Source: Phycisphaeraceae bacterium
GTDB taxonomy: Bacteria; Planctomycetota; Phycisphaerae; Phycisphaerales; Phycisphaeraceae
Reading direction: 5' to 3'
Assembly (NCBI GenBank): GCA_020831765.1
Contig: JAFIFY010000061.1
Location: forward strand, 1 to 32,321
DNA length: 32,321 bases
In this document: positions 15,530 through 24,662 of the stretch, one piece after another
How positions within the stretch are numbered: the first letter of the stretch is position 1
Layout of the letters: each line of letters starts with the position of its first letter
Notes under the pieces: model-generated
The model's input: only the letters and a program-made list of their open reading frames with translations
Told to the model about the DNA's origin: nothing
The model's database searches: none
Program-made: the position numbers and the translations under genes

Positions 15530-16140
15530 TCACCCCACCTTCCGACAGCCCGCCGCCGACCAGCCCGAGCGCGATCGGTCTGTCGTCACCGGGCCCGGAA
15601 CGTGGTCCGACAGCCGCCAGGCCCCGTCCCGTCGGCCTGCCGCAGGGGTTCGGGCATCAAAGGGCCAAGATTCTACTTCCCGCGCAGCCCATCATGCGTT
15701 AGAATGCGCGGGAGTTGCCGACGACGTTCGCTGGCCGGAAGCCAACTGGGAAATGTCGGATGAAACGGTTGCCGCTCAGGAATCGCGTGCGAACTTGCCC
15801 GCTCTGGCTACAAGACGGCGCAACACAGTCGCGCCGGTTGAGTAGTCTCTTGCGAAGTGCAAGCCGAACGCCGCACACGGTGTCGACGGACAGTGCTTCG
15901 GTTGCCGGTGGACGTGGCAATCGCAACCGCGTTCACGTTCACGCGCCCCTTGTTTTCGACTTGCGGGAGCGATGGTTGCGGCGATAATGGTCCCGCAGGC
16001 TCAGCCGTCGGGCACGTCCCTCTAAGCAACTGGGCGGGCGACAGCGGGTGTGCCCTGAGCGACACGCCACGGATGGCCTGAACTGCGGATGAAGCCCGGT
16101 GGCTTCTGCGCGAGCGGTGCGACTGGCAGAGGGCTTAAGG
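15530..16140. other. About 610 bp without a convincing gene
   Basis: Short frames exist on both strands (for example 15715-15987 plus, 15699-15926 minus and 15808-16065 minus), but they are Arg/Ser/Thr-rich, mutually overlapping and lack known motifs, so I do not call them. The stretch should hold the right end of the IS element, a hairpin at 15678-15713 and the promoter of the kinase module. A weak candidate is TTGCGG (15961-15966), 16 nt, GATAAT (15983-15988). Confidence 0.5.
15678..15713. terminator. Hairpin downstream of the transposase
   Basis: TCCCGCGCA (15678-15686) and TGCGCGGGA (15705-15713) form a perfect 9-bp inverted repeat around 18 nt. It lies about 150 nt after the transposase stop. 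There is no T-run, so it may be a terminator, a structural palindrome near the element's end, or a protein site. Confidence 0.3.
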
Positions 16141-17316
16141 GTGACGATTCTTTCGCCTGGACAACTCGTGCGAGACACCTACGAGGTCGAGCGACTCCTC
16201 GGCGAAGGCGCGTTCGCCGAGGTCTATCGCGTGAAGCACCGCTTCATGGGCCGCCAAGCCATGAAGGTCTTCAAGGCCACTGGGGCGACACTTGAGGACA
16301 TCGAGCGAGACATCGCCGAGGCACTTCTCCTTTCCGGGATCAAGCATCCGAACATCGTGGAAGTCTATGACGCCAACGTGCTCGAAGCCAAGGCCGAGCA
16401 GTTCGGCTACTTCACGATGACCTACGTGCCGGGCGGTACTTTGGAGCGATACTGGCGGTCTTTCGCCAGCGAACTGATGCCCGTGGAACAGGTCGTCGAG
16501 GTAATGCGCCAGGCATGTCGTGGCCTGGCGGTCGCTCACTCATCCTCCCCTCCCATAGTCCATCGCGACATCAAGCCTCAGAACATCCTCGTCGGGTTCG
16601 GCGCGAGCGGCCTCCATGTCCGGCTCAGCGATTTCGGGCTGGCTAAGGCGGTCAACCCGCTGACCCTGCTGGTCAGCGCCAAGGGCACACTGGGGTTCAA
16701 GCCGCCCGAGTCGCTTGAGAACGTGGATTCCTGCGCCGCCGATGTGTGGGCCGTTGGCACGACCCTTTACCTTCTCCTGACCGACGAGATGCCGTTTCCG
16801 ATGCTCAACGAGCGGGACATTGAGGACGCCAACCGGTTTCTTCGGCCGATCCGTCCGCCGAGTATCTACAACGTCGGCATCGATGCCGGGTTGGAGTCGA
16901 TTATCTTTCGCTGCCTGGCTGCTCGGCCGGCGGACAGGTACGCCAACGCCAATGAACTCCTGCAGGACTTGGAGAAGTGGAGGCCCGGATTCAAGCCGCC
17001 TGGAACGTCGGTCAGCCAGTCGAGGCGCGGCTCGAAGTCGGCCATTGTTGAGCGTTCGCCCCACGATCTGAAGCGCGAGGCCAACAGCGCCCTTCAGGAA
17101 GCGATCCAGATCGCGCAGGATCCCGCGAAGCTTATGTCCGCCGCCGACCTGTTGGAGGAAGCCATATCCAAGGATCCTGCGCTCCGTGATCGGTATGAGT
17201 GGCAGTTGCAGCTCTGGCGCAAGGGCATCATGCATGTTTCGACGGCGGATCTGAGGCAGTTCCCAAAGCGGCTGAGTAGGCCAAACCAGTCTACGGGGGG
17301 CAACCGTGAGCAGTAA
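16141..17316 (+). CDS. Ser/Thr protein kinase
   Basis: The protein has 391 residues from the GTG at 16141, which has GAGG eight bases upstream; a GTG at 16099 is also in frame. It is a Hanks-type kinase: glycine loop GEGAFAEVY (21-29), ATP-binding K42 (QAMKVF), catalytic HRDIKPQNIL (141-150, D143), Mg-binding DFG (164-166), and GTLGFKPPE in the activation/substrate region. A linker and a helical tail (ANSALQEAIQIAQ, AADLLEEAISKDPALRDRYE) of TPR-like type follow. There is no membrane segment, so it is soluble. It is the first gene of a co-directional module with J-domain, GrpE-like, Hsp70-like and FHA proteins. I infer it phosphorylates one or more of them on Thr, giving the FHA protein its ligand. 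Confidence 0.93.
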   Translation: MTILSPGQLVRDTYEVERLLGEGAFAEVYRVKHRFMGRQAMKVFKATGATLEDIERDIAEALLLSGIKHPNIVEVYDANVLEAKAEQFGYFTMTYVPGGTLERYWRSFASELMPVEQVVEVMRQACRGLAVAHSSSPPIVHRDIKPQNILVGFGASGLHVRLSDFGLAKAVNPLTLLVSAKGTLGFKPPESLENVDSCAADVWAVGTTLYLLLTDEMPFPMLNERDIEDANRFLRPIRPPSIYNVGIDAGLESIIFRCLAARPADRYANANELLQDLEKWRPGFKPPGTSVSQSRRGSKSAIVERSPHDLKREANSALQEAIQIAQDPAKLMSAADLLEEAISKDPALRDRYEWQLQLWRKGIMHVSTADLRQFPKRLSRPNQSTGGNREQ

Positions 17317-17458
17317 TCTCGATCTATTCGCCGATCGTCGAACAGGCCCTTTGATTAGCTCGAATGCGGCCGCGCGTCCAGCAAGGTGCTCTCCACGCCG
17401 CGCAACGAATGCAGGGCGACTCGGTAGTATGCCGGGAAAGAACCGAGGATAGCCGACG

Positions 17459-20400
17459 ATGAACCAGACAGCCAACACCGAGCATCGTGCCGACTGCGAG
17501 CAACTCCTAGAGGTTGCGACGCCGCACATCTACCGTCGCAACCTTTTTCGCGTCCTTAACATCCCGGTCAACGCGACCTCAAAGGACGTTCAACGGCAGC
17601 AGACGCGCCGGAAGATGCAGGAGAAGCTTGGCATCGTTTCAGTTGCGCAGCACAACGGCCCACTCACCCTTGATCCACCGCCATCGGAAGAGGACATCCG
17701 CGCGGCGATGGAGCGTCTAAACAGCCCGATTGACCGCCTTCTTGACGAGGTATTCTGGTTCTGGCCGACCAACGGAGACGTCGCCGGCGACGATGCGCTC
17801 AAGGCGTTGGAAGAGGGGAACGTCAAGCGGGCTGCCGAGATATGGATGGGGCTGGCCAAGGTTGCCGGCGATGGCCACATCGCGACGCATAACCTGGCGG
17901 TTCTCGACCACATGGTCGCCCTCGACTACGAGGCCAAGCTGACGTCGTCGGGCCTCAGCAAGAAGGAACAGCAACAGCTTGAGGACCTCTGGGTTCGTGG
18001 CTTCGCCCGGTGGAAGGAAGTGGTGGATGGGGAGGACTTCTGGAGCGTGGTCAAGACTCGCGTTCGGGAGTTGAATGATACCCAACTCACCACCGGTTTC
18101 GTCCGCCGAGCGCGTGGCACGCTGCCGACTGCTTTGCTGCTAATTAGCGCCAAGATCGCCTACGCCGCCGCTGAGCGATCCGATATTGCCACCGCACAGC
18201 GCCACAGCAAGTTGCTCCGCGACGTGAACTTCGGTGACGGGCTTGCTGACGAGGCCATCCGTGAAGCCATCAGACCCATCCGCAACCGGATCAAGACGGC
18301 TGTCGACAAGGCCAAGAGCCGATGGACGAGCAAACCTCACCAAGGGAATCGGCATGTCCGCGAGCTATACGAGCAGAGCAAGGCGATGCTTGCTGTGGTG
18401 GATGCCATCCTCACAACGGAAGACCTAACGCGCGGGGGCATGCACGACACGGTTGCCGAGGCAATGCTTGAAGGCCAGATTGCATTCGGAAACAAGACCA
18501 ACGACTGGCAAGAGTGTATCCAACTCATTGAACTGGCACAGAAGCTCGCGCATGGCGGGACGGTGCAGTCTCGGCTGTCGGAGAACAAGGAGATTCTCAA
18601 GACGAATGCGGAGAGCGGAAATGACTGGTGTGCTCCGGGGTACTGGGACCAACCGGATGCTGTGGTCGCAGTTCTCGAATCGGCGCGTGATCTCGCCAAC
18701 GCGGGCAATTTCGACCGAGCCATTGGCGCATTGGTTGTTCTCGATCCTAAGATCGGCAAGCCGTTGCGGCGCGCCCTTGCATACTGTCTGAGCTTGCACA
18801 GCATCCGCGTTCACAACGAGGCTATGAGCGATTTGAATGTGGAGTCGGGCGTCATCAAGGAGATCATGGGCAGACTCCGGGGCGGCGGCGAGGCCGGCGT
18901 TATGCTGCTTCTCGCTCGTCGCCCCGATCCTAACTCACCAGCTTTCCTGAACCCTCCTTGCTTGTGTTGCGGAAGAACCGGCTATACTAGTTGGGTTAAC
19001 TTCACATATCGTGACATTCCATTGTTTATGTGCAGCACGTGTAGTTCGCGCCATGACCGTGAGCGCGAACAGATGAAGAGCAAGCTACGAGGGCACATGA
19101 GCACAGCCCTTGAGTACCTGCTTCTCGCCAACGAGGTGGACCCAGGCGACGCGGGGATCGTGCGGAATCTGAAGGTCCTCAAGGAAGCCGCCAGCGAGAT
19201 CAATTGCAGCACGCCGAAGACGAAATCACTCAAGGAGCGCCTGGGAGCACAGAAGGTCCGAGGAACGCGGCTGACGTTTGAGGAAGGGCCGCAACCCGAA
19301 ATCTGCCACTTCTGCGGCGAAGCCACAGGCGACAAGTCGTGTCACATCACGGTCCCGATGTGTGGCGATGTCAGGCCGGTCCGATTGCTGTTCAACGACG
19401 GCATCGAGTACCGCTATGCCGACGTCGTCGTTCCTCGCTGCCATCGTTGTCGCGATGAGCACCGCGAGCTGCCGGGCCGCATCGAAGCATGGCATGAAGC
19501 GCGGTTGGCGGCTGCGGACTACGAGCACTTCCCGAAAGAGGCTAACGCAGTAATCGCTGCTAAAGAGGCTGCCTCTGAAGCTGCGGCGTCTGTCGAGAAA
19601 TGTAAGCGATCAGTGGCGGAGGCGCAGACTGCCGTGGACCGGGCCGGTGCCATCGGCGGACAATGCGATCGGTGCAACTCCGACTCCCAATGGGTTGACG
19701 GCCTTTGCCGCCAGTGTGATAGACATGTCTATTGCCTGGGTACGTGGCAGAAGATTGGCGTGGCCGCCGCCGGCATCCTTCTACTCATCGGAGTGTTCGT
19801 CCTTCAACGTGATCTGGGCGTCCTATCTCCCATGGTGAATCTCGTCACCATGATGACCGGCTGGTCCAGCGGACTGGCCACGGCAGTATTCGGCGGAACA
19901 ATACCGTTTCTGGCCGTCGCGGGGCTCACCTGCACGCTGAAGCGTTCACAGTGGCGGCGGCGGCGTGGATTGCGCGAACAGCGGCAGGCGGATATTCGGC
20001 AGCGCCGCAACACGGCGATGGGCGAAGCCCAGAAGCGGCTCGACCAGGCAACATCCGCTTTGAAAACAGCAGAAGAGGCCGCGAAGAAACCGCTTGCCGC
20101 GCATGAGCACGCCCAGCGAAGGCTCCGAGAGGCCAGGGAGCAAGGGGTCCAGGAGTTTGAACGTACCTATCCCGAACCAAAGCTGCCGACCGGGGTCAAA
20201 CCCGAGTCCGCCTATGTTCAGTTCGGCCAGATACACGAATCGCTACAGCGGGGATGGGGCTTTGGGCATGAAGTGGGAGACGAAGGGAAAGCTGCAGCGA
20301 ACCAGCCAGTCAAGGTTGCCGGCCTGGTTGCCCGCGAACCACGCCCGGCCAAAGAACGCATCATTGTCGCCTGCCCAAAGTGCGGCAAGAAGCAGCGCAT

Positions 20401-21082
20401 CCCGAAGCGTGACGACGTAATCACCGTCAAGTGCCCCTGTGGCCAGCATTTCGAGTGCCGAAACGGGAACCCAGAGACTCTCGCGGAGATCATGGCCAGC
20501 AACGTTTACCGCTGGAAGGACAGCGGCGATCCAGAGCGGTGGGTCAAAGCCCAAAAGGGCTCGTGGAGTCATTCCGACTGGCAGAAGCTCTTGGCTACAC
20601 TGAAGCAATCCCAATACTGGCCAATGGGTGAAGATGCAATCGGGCATATCCTGGAGTCCATCAAGAAACGAGGCAAGGCGTCAGGGCGCGACCTAATTCT
20701 TGAGATAGCGCGTCAGGCGAGCGATGACGGTATGGTCTCCTGCCCCGTATGCAACGCCAAGGTCAAGGCCAAGAATCTCGTTCAGCACTACGACAAGAAT
20801 CACAAGGGCGCGGCCGTGCCGAGTACTCCATCCGGCGGGCAGAACACGGCCAAGAGCAGCAAGCCGGTTGGTTCTACAGCCGGGTCGGCCGGGGGCGCGA
20901 GCGCCAAGACAGCCACGTCTGATTCCAAGCCGAAGAATGCAGCAAACCGGCGCACGTCTGGGCGAACCACGTTGGTCGACGGAAATTGTCCGCACTGCGG
21001 CAAGAAGGGCACGTTCAGTCGGCCAGATTCTACTTTCTGGGCGGAATGCCCACTGTGCAAGGAACGGGTCTGGGTCGAGTAG
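17459..21082 (+). CDS. Large divergent J-domain protein with zinc ribbons and membrane segments
   Basis: The protein has 1207 residues; GAGGA nine bases before the ATG supports the start. Residues ~27-102 read NLFRVLNIPVNAT, then RLNSPIDRLLDEVFWFWP. This is the pattern of a divergent J-domain-like family that I associate with Hsp70-like neighbours; no HPD tripeptide is visible. A helical, probably TPR-like, region follows to ~490. Cysteine pairs of zinc-ribbon type occur near 500-530 (CLCC, CSTC), 616-662 (CHFC, CHRC), 735-755 (CDRC, CRQC), 971-993 (CPKCGKK, CPCG) and 1177-1200 (NCPHC, CPLC), plus a C2H2 finger near 1094 (CPVC...H...H). Two hydrophobic segments at about 765-785 and 810-825 anchor it in the membrane, with a coiled coil at 840-900. 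I infer a membrane-bound co-chaperone or scaffold for the Hsp70-like protein. Confidence 0.82.
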   Translation: MNQTANTEHRADCEQLLEVATPHIYRRNLFRVLNIPVNATSKDVQRQQTRRKMQEKLGIVSVAQHNGPLTLDPPPSEEDIRAAMERLNSPIDRLLDEVFWFWPTNGDVAGDDALKALEEGNVKRAAEIWMGLAKVAGDGHIATHNLAVLDHMVALDYEAKLTSSGLSKKEQQQLEDLWVRGFARWKEVVDGEDFWSVVKTRVRELNDTQLTTGFVRRARGTLPTALLLISAKIAYAAAERSDIATAQRHSKLLRDVNFGDGLADEAIREAIRPIRNRIKTAVDKAKSRWTSKPHQGNRHVRELYEQSKAMLAVVDAILTTEDLTRGGMHDTVAEAMLEGQIAFGNKTNDWQECIQLIELAQKLAHGGTVQSRLSENKEILKTNAESGNDWCAPGYWDQPDAVVAVLESARDLANAGNFDRAIGALVVLDPKIGKPLRRALAYCLSLHSIRVHNEAMSDLNVESGVIKEIMGRLRGGGEAGVMLLLARRPDPNSPAFLNPPCLCCGRTGYTSWVNFTYRDIPLFMCSTCSSRHDREREQMKSKLRGHMSTALEYLLLANEVDPGDAGIVRNLKVLKEAASEINCSTPKTKSLKERLGAQKVRGTRLTFEEGPQPEICHFCGEATGDKSCHITVPMCGDVRPVRLLFNDGIEYRYADVVVPRCHRCRDEHRELPGRIEAWHEARLAAADYEHFPKEANAVIAAKEAASEAAASVEKCKRSVAEAQTAVDRAGAIGGQCDRCNSDSQWVDGLCRQCDRHVYCLGTWQKIGVAAAGILLLIGVFVLQRDLGVLSPMVNLVTMMTGWSSGLATAVFGGTIPFLAVAGLTCTLKRSQWRRRRGLREQRQADIRQRRNTAMGEAQKRLDQATSALKTAEEAAKKPLAAHEHAQRRLREAREQGVQEFERTYPEPKLPTGVKPESAYVQFGQIHESLQRGWGFGHEVGDEGKAAANQPVKVAGLVAREPRPAKERIIVACPKCGKKQRIPKRDDVITVKCPCGQHFECRNGNPETLAEIMASNVYRWKDSGDPERWVKAQKGSWSHSDWQKLLATLKQSQYWPMGEDAIGHILESIKKRGKASGRDLILEIARQASDDGMVSCPVCNAKVKAKNLVQHYDKNHKGAAVPSTPSGGQNTAKSSKPVGSTAGSAGGASAKTATSDSKPKNAANRRTSGRTTLVDGNCPHCGKKGTFSRPDSTFWAECPLCKERVWVE

Positions 21083-21183
21083 CGCGAGTGAGGCGCAACA
21101 CGACGAAATGGCAGAGGTAGTAGCAGGCAGCCGACCGGCAGCACAAGAGCATGCAGAATCGGCCTGCAACAGGAACCTGGAAC

Positions 21184-22095
21184 ATGAATGACAAGACACA
21201 AGGTGAAGACGGCATGCCCAACATCCACGGCAGCATCCTGGATGGCATTCGCCAAGTCTGGTTCCCGGCAGAGTTCCGTATCGCAGCACCGGGCCTGCCG
21301 CTGGATATGCTGGAGATCGTTGACGCTGAGGCTCAGGCCGCCCCCTACGCTCAAGCAACAGATGGCGGTGCTGGCATCAATGACTCGATAGTCTCCAACA
21401 AGCTTGCAGCAGAATTCGCAACCTGCCTGTGGTATCTCAAGACGAAGCACTTCAAGCGTGAATGGGATGATGATGAGACGGGTGACGACGATCCTCGTGT
21501 GCGGCGAGCGCTGGGGCGACTTAACAAGAGCATCGAAGCGCTCGGCGAAAGCGGAATCGAAGTCCATGACCCGACAAACAAGCGTTATCCCGCTGGCGGC
21601 GAGGGCATGATGCGGCCGATTCAACTTGTTCCCACTGCGGGCATCACGTTTGAGGTCGTTACGGAGACGGTGGCCCCCATCATCTACCGGGACGACCGGC
21701 TCATCCAACGCGGCGAGGTGTTCGTCGCTGTGCCGAAGGAGGACTCCGTGGCTGCAACCGGTTTTGATACGGCTTCCCCGCCCGCTGCAAAGGCTCCCTC
21801 ACAGGAGCATGATCCCACCGACTCCTCTGCGCCGGCGGCCTCTTCGGCAGAGGCACCATCCGCCCAACATGAGTCAAGAGATGTCCATGGCGACACCTCT
21901 TTGGATGTCGATGGAGCAGTGGGGAACGCGACTGCGCAGACGGACGACGCGCCTCAGCGTGACCACATGGCCAGGGGTTCCGAGGCCAAACAAGCACCGG
22001 TCACCAGCGAGGCTGAATCAACATCGGTGCCAGAGGCAACTGAAGAGCCACAACAGGAACAGCATGACGGCGACTCTACGAAGTCCTGCAACTGA
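21184..22095 (+). CDS. GrpE-like protein with long disordered tail
   Basis: The protein has 303 residues from the ATG at 21184; an in-frame ATG at 21214 is the alternative. Residues ~70-185 resemble a GrpE head: helical LGRLNKSIEALGESGIEVHD, then TNKRYPAGGEGMM, IQLVPTAGITFEVVTETVAP and DRLIQRGEVFVAVP. This follows the GrpE beta-wing pattern in which a conserved P-x-I and a geV-x-V strand close the domain. The last ~115 residues are Ala/Pro/Ser/Glu-rich and probably disordered. GrpE proteins exchange nucleotide on DnaK. Placement directly before the Hsp70-like gene (29-nt gap) fits this role. The similarity is remote and rests on pattern reading, so a different phospho- or adaptor function is possible. 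Confidence 0.6.
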   Translation: MNDKTQGEDGMPNIHGSILDGIRQVWFPAEFRIAAPGLPLDMLEIVDAEAQAAPYAQATDGGAGINDSIVSNKLAAEFATCLWYLKTKHFKREWDDDETGDDDPRVRRALGRLNKSIEALGESGIEVHDPTNKRYPAGGEGMMRPIQLVPTAGITFEVVTETVAPIIYRDDRLIQRGEVFVAVPKEDSVAATGFDTASPPAAKAPSQEHDPTDSSAPAASSAEAPSAQHESRDVHGDTSLDVDGAVGNATAQTDDAPQRDHMARGSEAKQAPVTSEAESTSVPEATEEPQQEQHDGDSTKSCN

Positions 22096-22124
22096 GAACA
22101 ATACCGGCCAGAAAGGGCTTGACG

Positions 22125-24626
22125 ATGCAACGCACGACCATCGATTTTGGCATTGACCTGGGCACGACCAACAGCACCATCGCGGTAATTGACGGCACTG
22201 ACGCAAAGGTGATTCCAAACAAGGGCGGTTCCGTCATTACAGCATCAGCCGTGTGGATCGACAAGCGCGGCAGCATGCATGTTGGCCAAGAGGCCAAACT
22301 GCGCGCTTTGGTCGAGGATCAGGACAATGCCGATCTGGAATTCAAGCTCCGCATGGGTCTGGGCGCTGAAGGAAAGAAGGTATTTGCCCGCAGCGGCCGG
22401 GAGATGCTCCCTGAGGAGTTGTCGGCTGAGGTGCTCAAGTCCTTGAAGATGGACGTGCAGACCAGCATGGGGGAAGAAGTCCGGGCGGCGGTAATCACCG
22501 TGCCTGCGGCCTTCGAGAACCCGTCGACCAATGCCACGATGAAGGCGGCTAAGCTGGCCGGCTTTGCCAAGAGCCCGCTGCTGCTTGAGCCGGTCGCTGC
22601 CTCTCTGGCCTACGGCTTCCAAAGCGAGAACGACAACGTCTACTGGTTCACCTACGACTTCGGCGGCGGCACGTTCGACGCGGCTGTCATGCGCATCCGC
22701 GACGGTTTGATCCAGGTCGTGAACCATGACGGCGACAACTTCCTGGGAGGGAAGCTCATCGACTGGGACATCGTGACGAAAAAGCTTGTCCCGGCGATCA
22801 CCAGCCAGTTCAACCTGCCAGAGTTCCGACGGGGCAACCCGCGATGGAAGGCCGCGATCGGCAAGATGAAGTACTACGCCGAGCTTGCGAAGATCGAGGT
22901 CTGCCGGTCAAAGGCATCGCATGAGGTCTGGATCGAGGGGCTCTGCGAAGATGCCGATGGCAAGGCCGTGGACTTCGCCTACACACTGACCCCAGCGGAC
23001 GTGGAGGACGTGAGCAAGCCCTACATCGAAAAGTCACTGCTTCTTTGCCGCAAGACCTTGGAGCGGTCCGGCCTGACCGGCAAGGACATGGAGCGCATCC
23101 TGATGGTCGGCGGGACAACCTTGAACCCATGGGTGCGAGACGCGGTGCAGTCGGAACTCGGCAGCCAAGTGGAGTTCGGAATCGACCCGGTCACCGTGGT
23201 CGCTCGTGGTGCCGCCATCTTTGCCAGCACGCAATCGTTGCCCAAGGACACTAGCGTCCCCGTGCCAACGGGCACCTGGTCAATTGAGATCGAACACAAA
23301 CCAGTAGGCAATGTGCCCGATCCGGACATCGGCGGACGCGTTATTGCCCCCGATGGCCGGAGTACCGAGAACTTCACGATCGAGCTCGTTGACGGCAAGA
23401 CGCAGTGGAGGTCCGGTCGGATCAGGCTTGATGCGAGTGGCGTGTTCATGACGCAGCTATATGCAGAGAAGCAGCAACGGCACGAATACCGGATCGAGCT
23501 TTGCGATACCCATGGAACTCGCGTGCCCACCTCGCCTGACAGCGTCGCCTATACGCTGGGCGTGATACCCGAGGAAAACCCTCCGGCTGCGATGACAATC
23601 GGCATCGGCCTGGCCAATGGAAGCGTGGCGACCTATGTCAAGAAAGGTACGAAGCTCCCGGCACGCAAGTCGATGGACCACTACACCACGGTTCCACTCG
23701 GGGCCGGCCGCGCCGACGATGTGTTGCGAATTCCGTTGTTGGAGGGCGAGCATCCTCGTGCGGAGCGCAACCACGGAATCGGCGTCATGGAGATTGCCGG
23801 CTCCGACATCCGACGCGATCTACAGACCGGGAGTCAAGTCGAGATTACGCTGATCATGGACACGTCTCAGCAGATTCGCCTTCAGGTCTTCATCCCTTCC
23901 CTCGACGAGGACTTCGAGAAACCGTTCGATCCCCAGATGAAGCATAACTCGCTTGCGGAGCTCCGCCAAGAGGTGCATCAAGAGAAGGCGCGGTTAGCGA
24001 GCGCACGCGAGAAAGCGGAGAAGAACAAGGCATTGAAGGCCGACGCGGCCTTGTCACGTATTCAGGATCAGCAGATGCTCGAGCAGGTTGACGCGTTGAT
24101 CGAAGCGGCGGACAGCGACCGCGACGCGGTCGCCCAACTCGACCGTCGCTTGCGTGAGCTGGCAGCAGCCGTGGACGAGGTTGAGGACTCAGTCGAGTGG
24201 CCGGTTCTCTTGGAGAAGGCTGAGGTGTCCAGGAACGATGCGGAGAAGGTTATCGGCGAATACGGAGATACGAGCGACCGCAACCGTCTTGCCTCACTTA
24301 AGGAAGGGCTTCAGCGTGCGATTGATGCTGGAGACCCGGACGTCGTGCGGAGGTACATCGGCGATCTTGATGGCCTGTACTTTGATGTCATCAACCGGCA
24401 GCCCGGCTTCCACGTGGGTCGGTTCAACTGGCTTGTTGAGCGAGCGCAGTCTATGCGCGACCCAGGCCAAGCGGAACAGATTATCGCCCAGGGACGACGT
24501 GCCATAAACAATAATGACGTCGATGCACTGAAGGCGGCAAATCGTCAACTGATGTCCCTGCTGCCACGTGATGTCCAAGAGGAAGCGAAGCACGCCAATG
24601 TTGGCGGGACGATCACAAGGGAGTGA
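22125..24626 (+). CDS. Hsp70-like (DnaK-family) chaperone with extended C terminus
   Basis: The protein has 833 residues from the ATG at 22125 (AAAGGG about eight bases upstream); a TTG at 22119 is open but less likely. The actin-fold ATPase is clear: phosphate-1 GIDLGTTNSTIAV at the N terminus, VPAAFENPSTNATMKAAKLAG, LLEPVAASLAYG, phosphate-2 YDFGGGTFDAAV, and the adenosine motif ILMVGGTTLNP with GAAIFAS. The usual DnaK substrate-binding sequence is not recognisable; residues ~395-600 look beta-rich but divergent, and a long charged coiled coil (about 615-720) follows. Normal DnaK has about 640 residues, so this is a specialised paralogue. With J-like and GrpE-like genes upstream it forms a private chaperone machine. 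It could remodel or sense a specific client. Confidence 0.92.
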   Translation: MQRTTIDFGIDLGTTNSTIAVIDGTDAKVIPNKGGSVITASAVWIDKRGSMHVGQEAKLRALVEDQDNADLEFKLRMGLGAEGKKVFARSGREMLPEELSAEVLKSLKMDVQTSMGEEVRAAVITVPAAFENPSTNATMKAAKLAGFAKSPLLLEPVAASLAYGFQSENDNVYWFTYDFGGGTFDAAVMRIRDGLIQVVNHDGDNFLGGKLIDWDIVTKKLVPAITSQFNLPEFRRGNPRWKAAIGKMKYYAELAKIEVCRSKASHEVWIEGLCEDADGKAVDFAYTLTPADVEDVSKPYIEKSLLLCRKTLERSGLTGKDMERILMVGGTTLNPWVRDAVQSELGSQVEFGIDPVTVVARGAAIFASTQSLPKDTSVPVPTGTWSIEIEHKPVGNVPDPDIGGRVIAPDGRSTENFTIELVDGKTQWRSGRIRLDASGVFMTQLYAEKQQRHEYRIELCDTHGTRVPTSPDSVAYTLGVIPEENPPAAMTIGIGLANGSVATYVKKGTKLPARKSMDHYTTVPLGAGRADDVLRIPLLEGEHPRAERNHGIGVMEIAGSDIRRDLQTGSQVEITLIMDTSQQIRLQVFIPSLDEDFEKPFDPQMKHNSLAELRQEVHQEKARLASAREKAEKNKALKADAALSRIQDQQMLEQVDALIEAADSDRDAVAQLDRRLRELAAAVDEVEDSVEWPVLLEKAEVSRNDAEKVIGEYGDTSDRNRLASLKEGLQRAIDAGDPDVVRRYIGDLDGLYFDVINRQPGFHVGRFNWLVERAQSMRDPGQAEQIIAQGRRAINNNDVDALKAANRQLMSLLPRDVQEEAKHANVGGTITRE

Positions 24627-24662
24627 GGCTGCGTCAGTATCGAAGTGACTGGAGACACATTG

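Noticed and set aside
15699-16065. Three short frames in the gap before the kinase
   Set aside because: They overlap each other on both strands, are Arg/Ser/Thr-rich and lack motifs or ribosome-binding sites.
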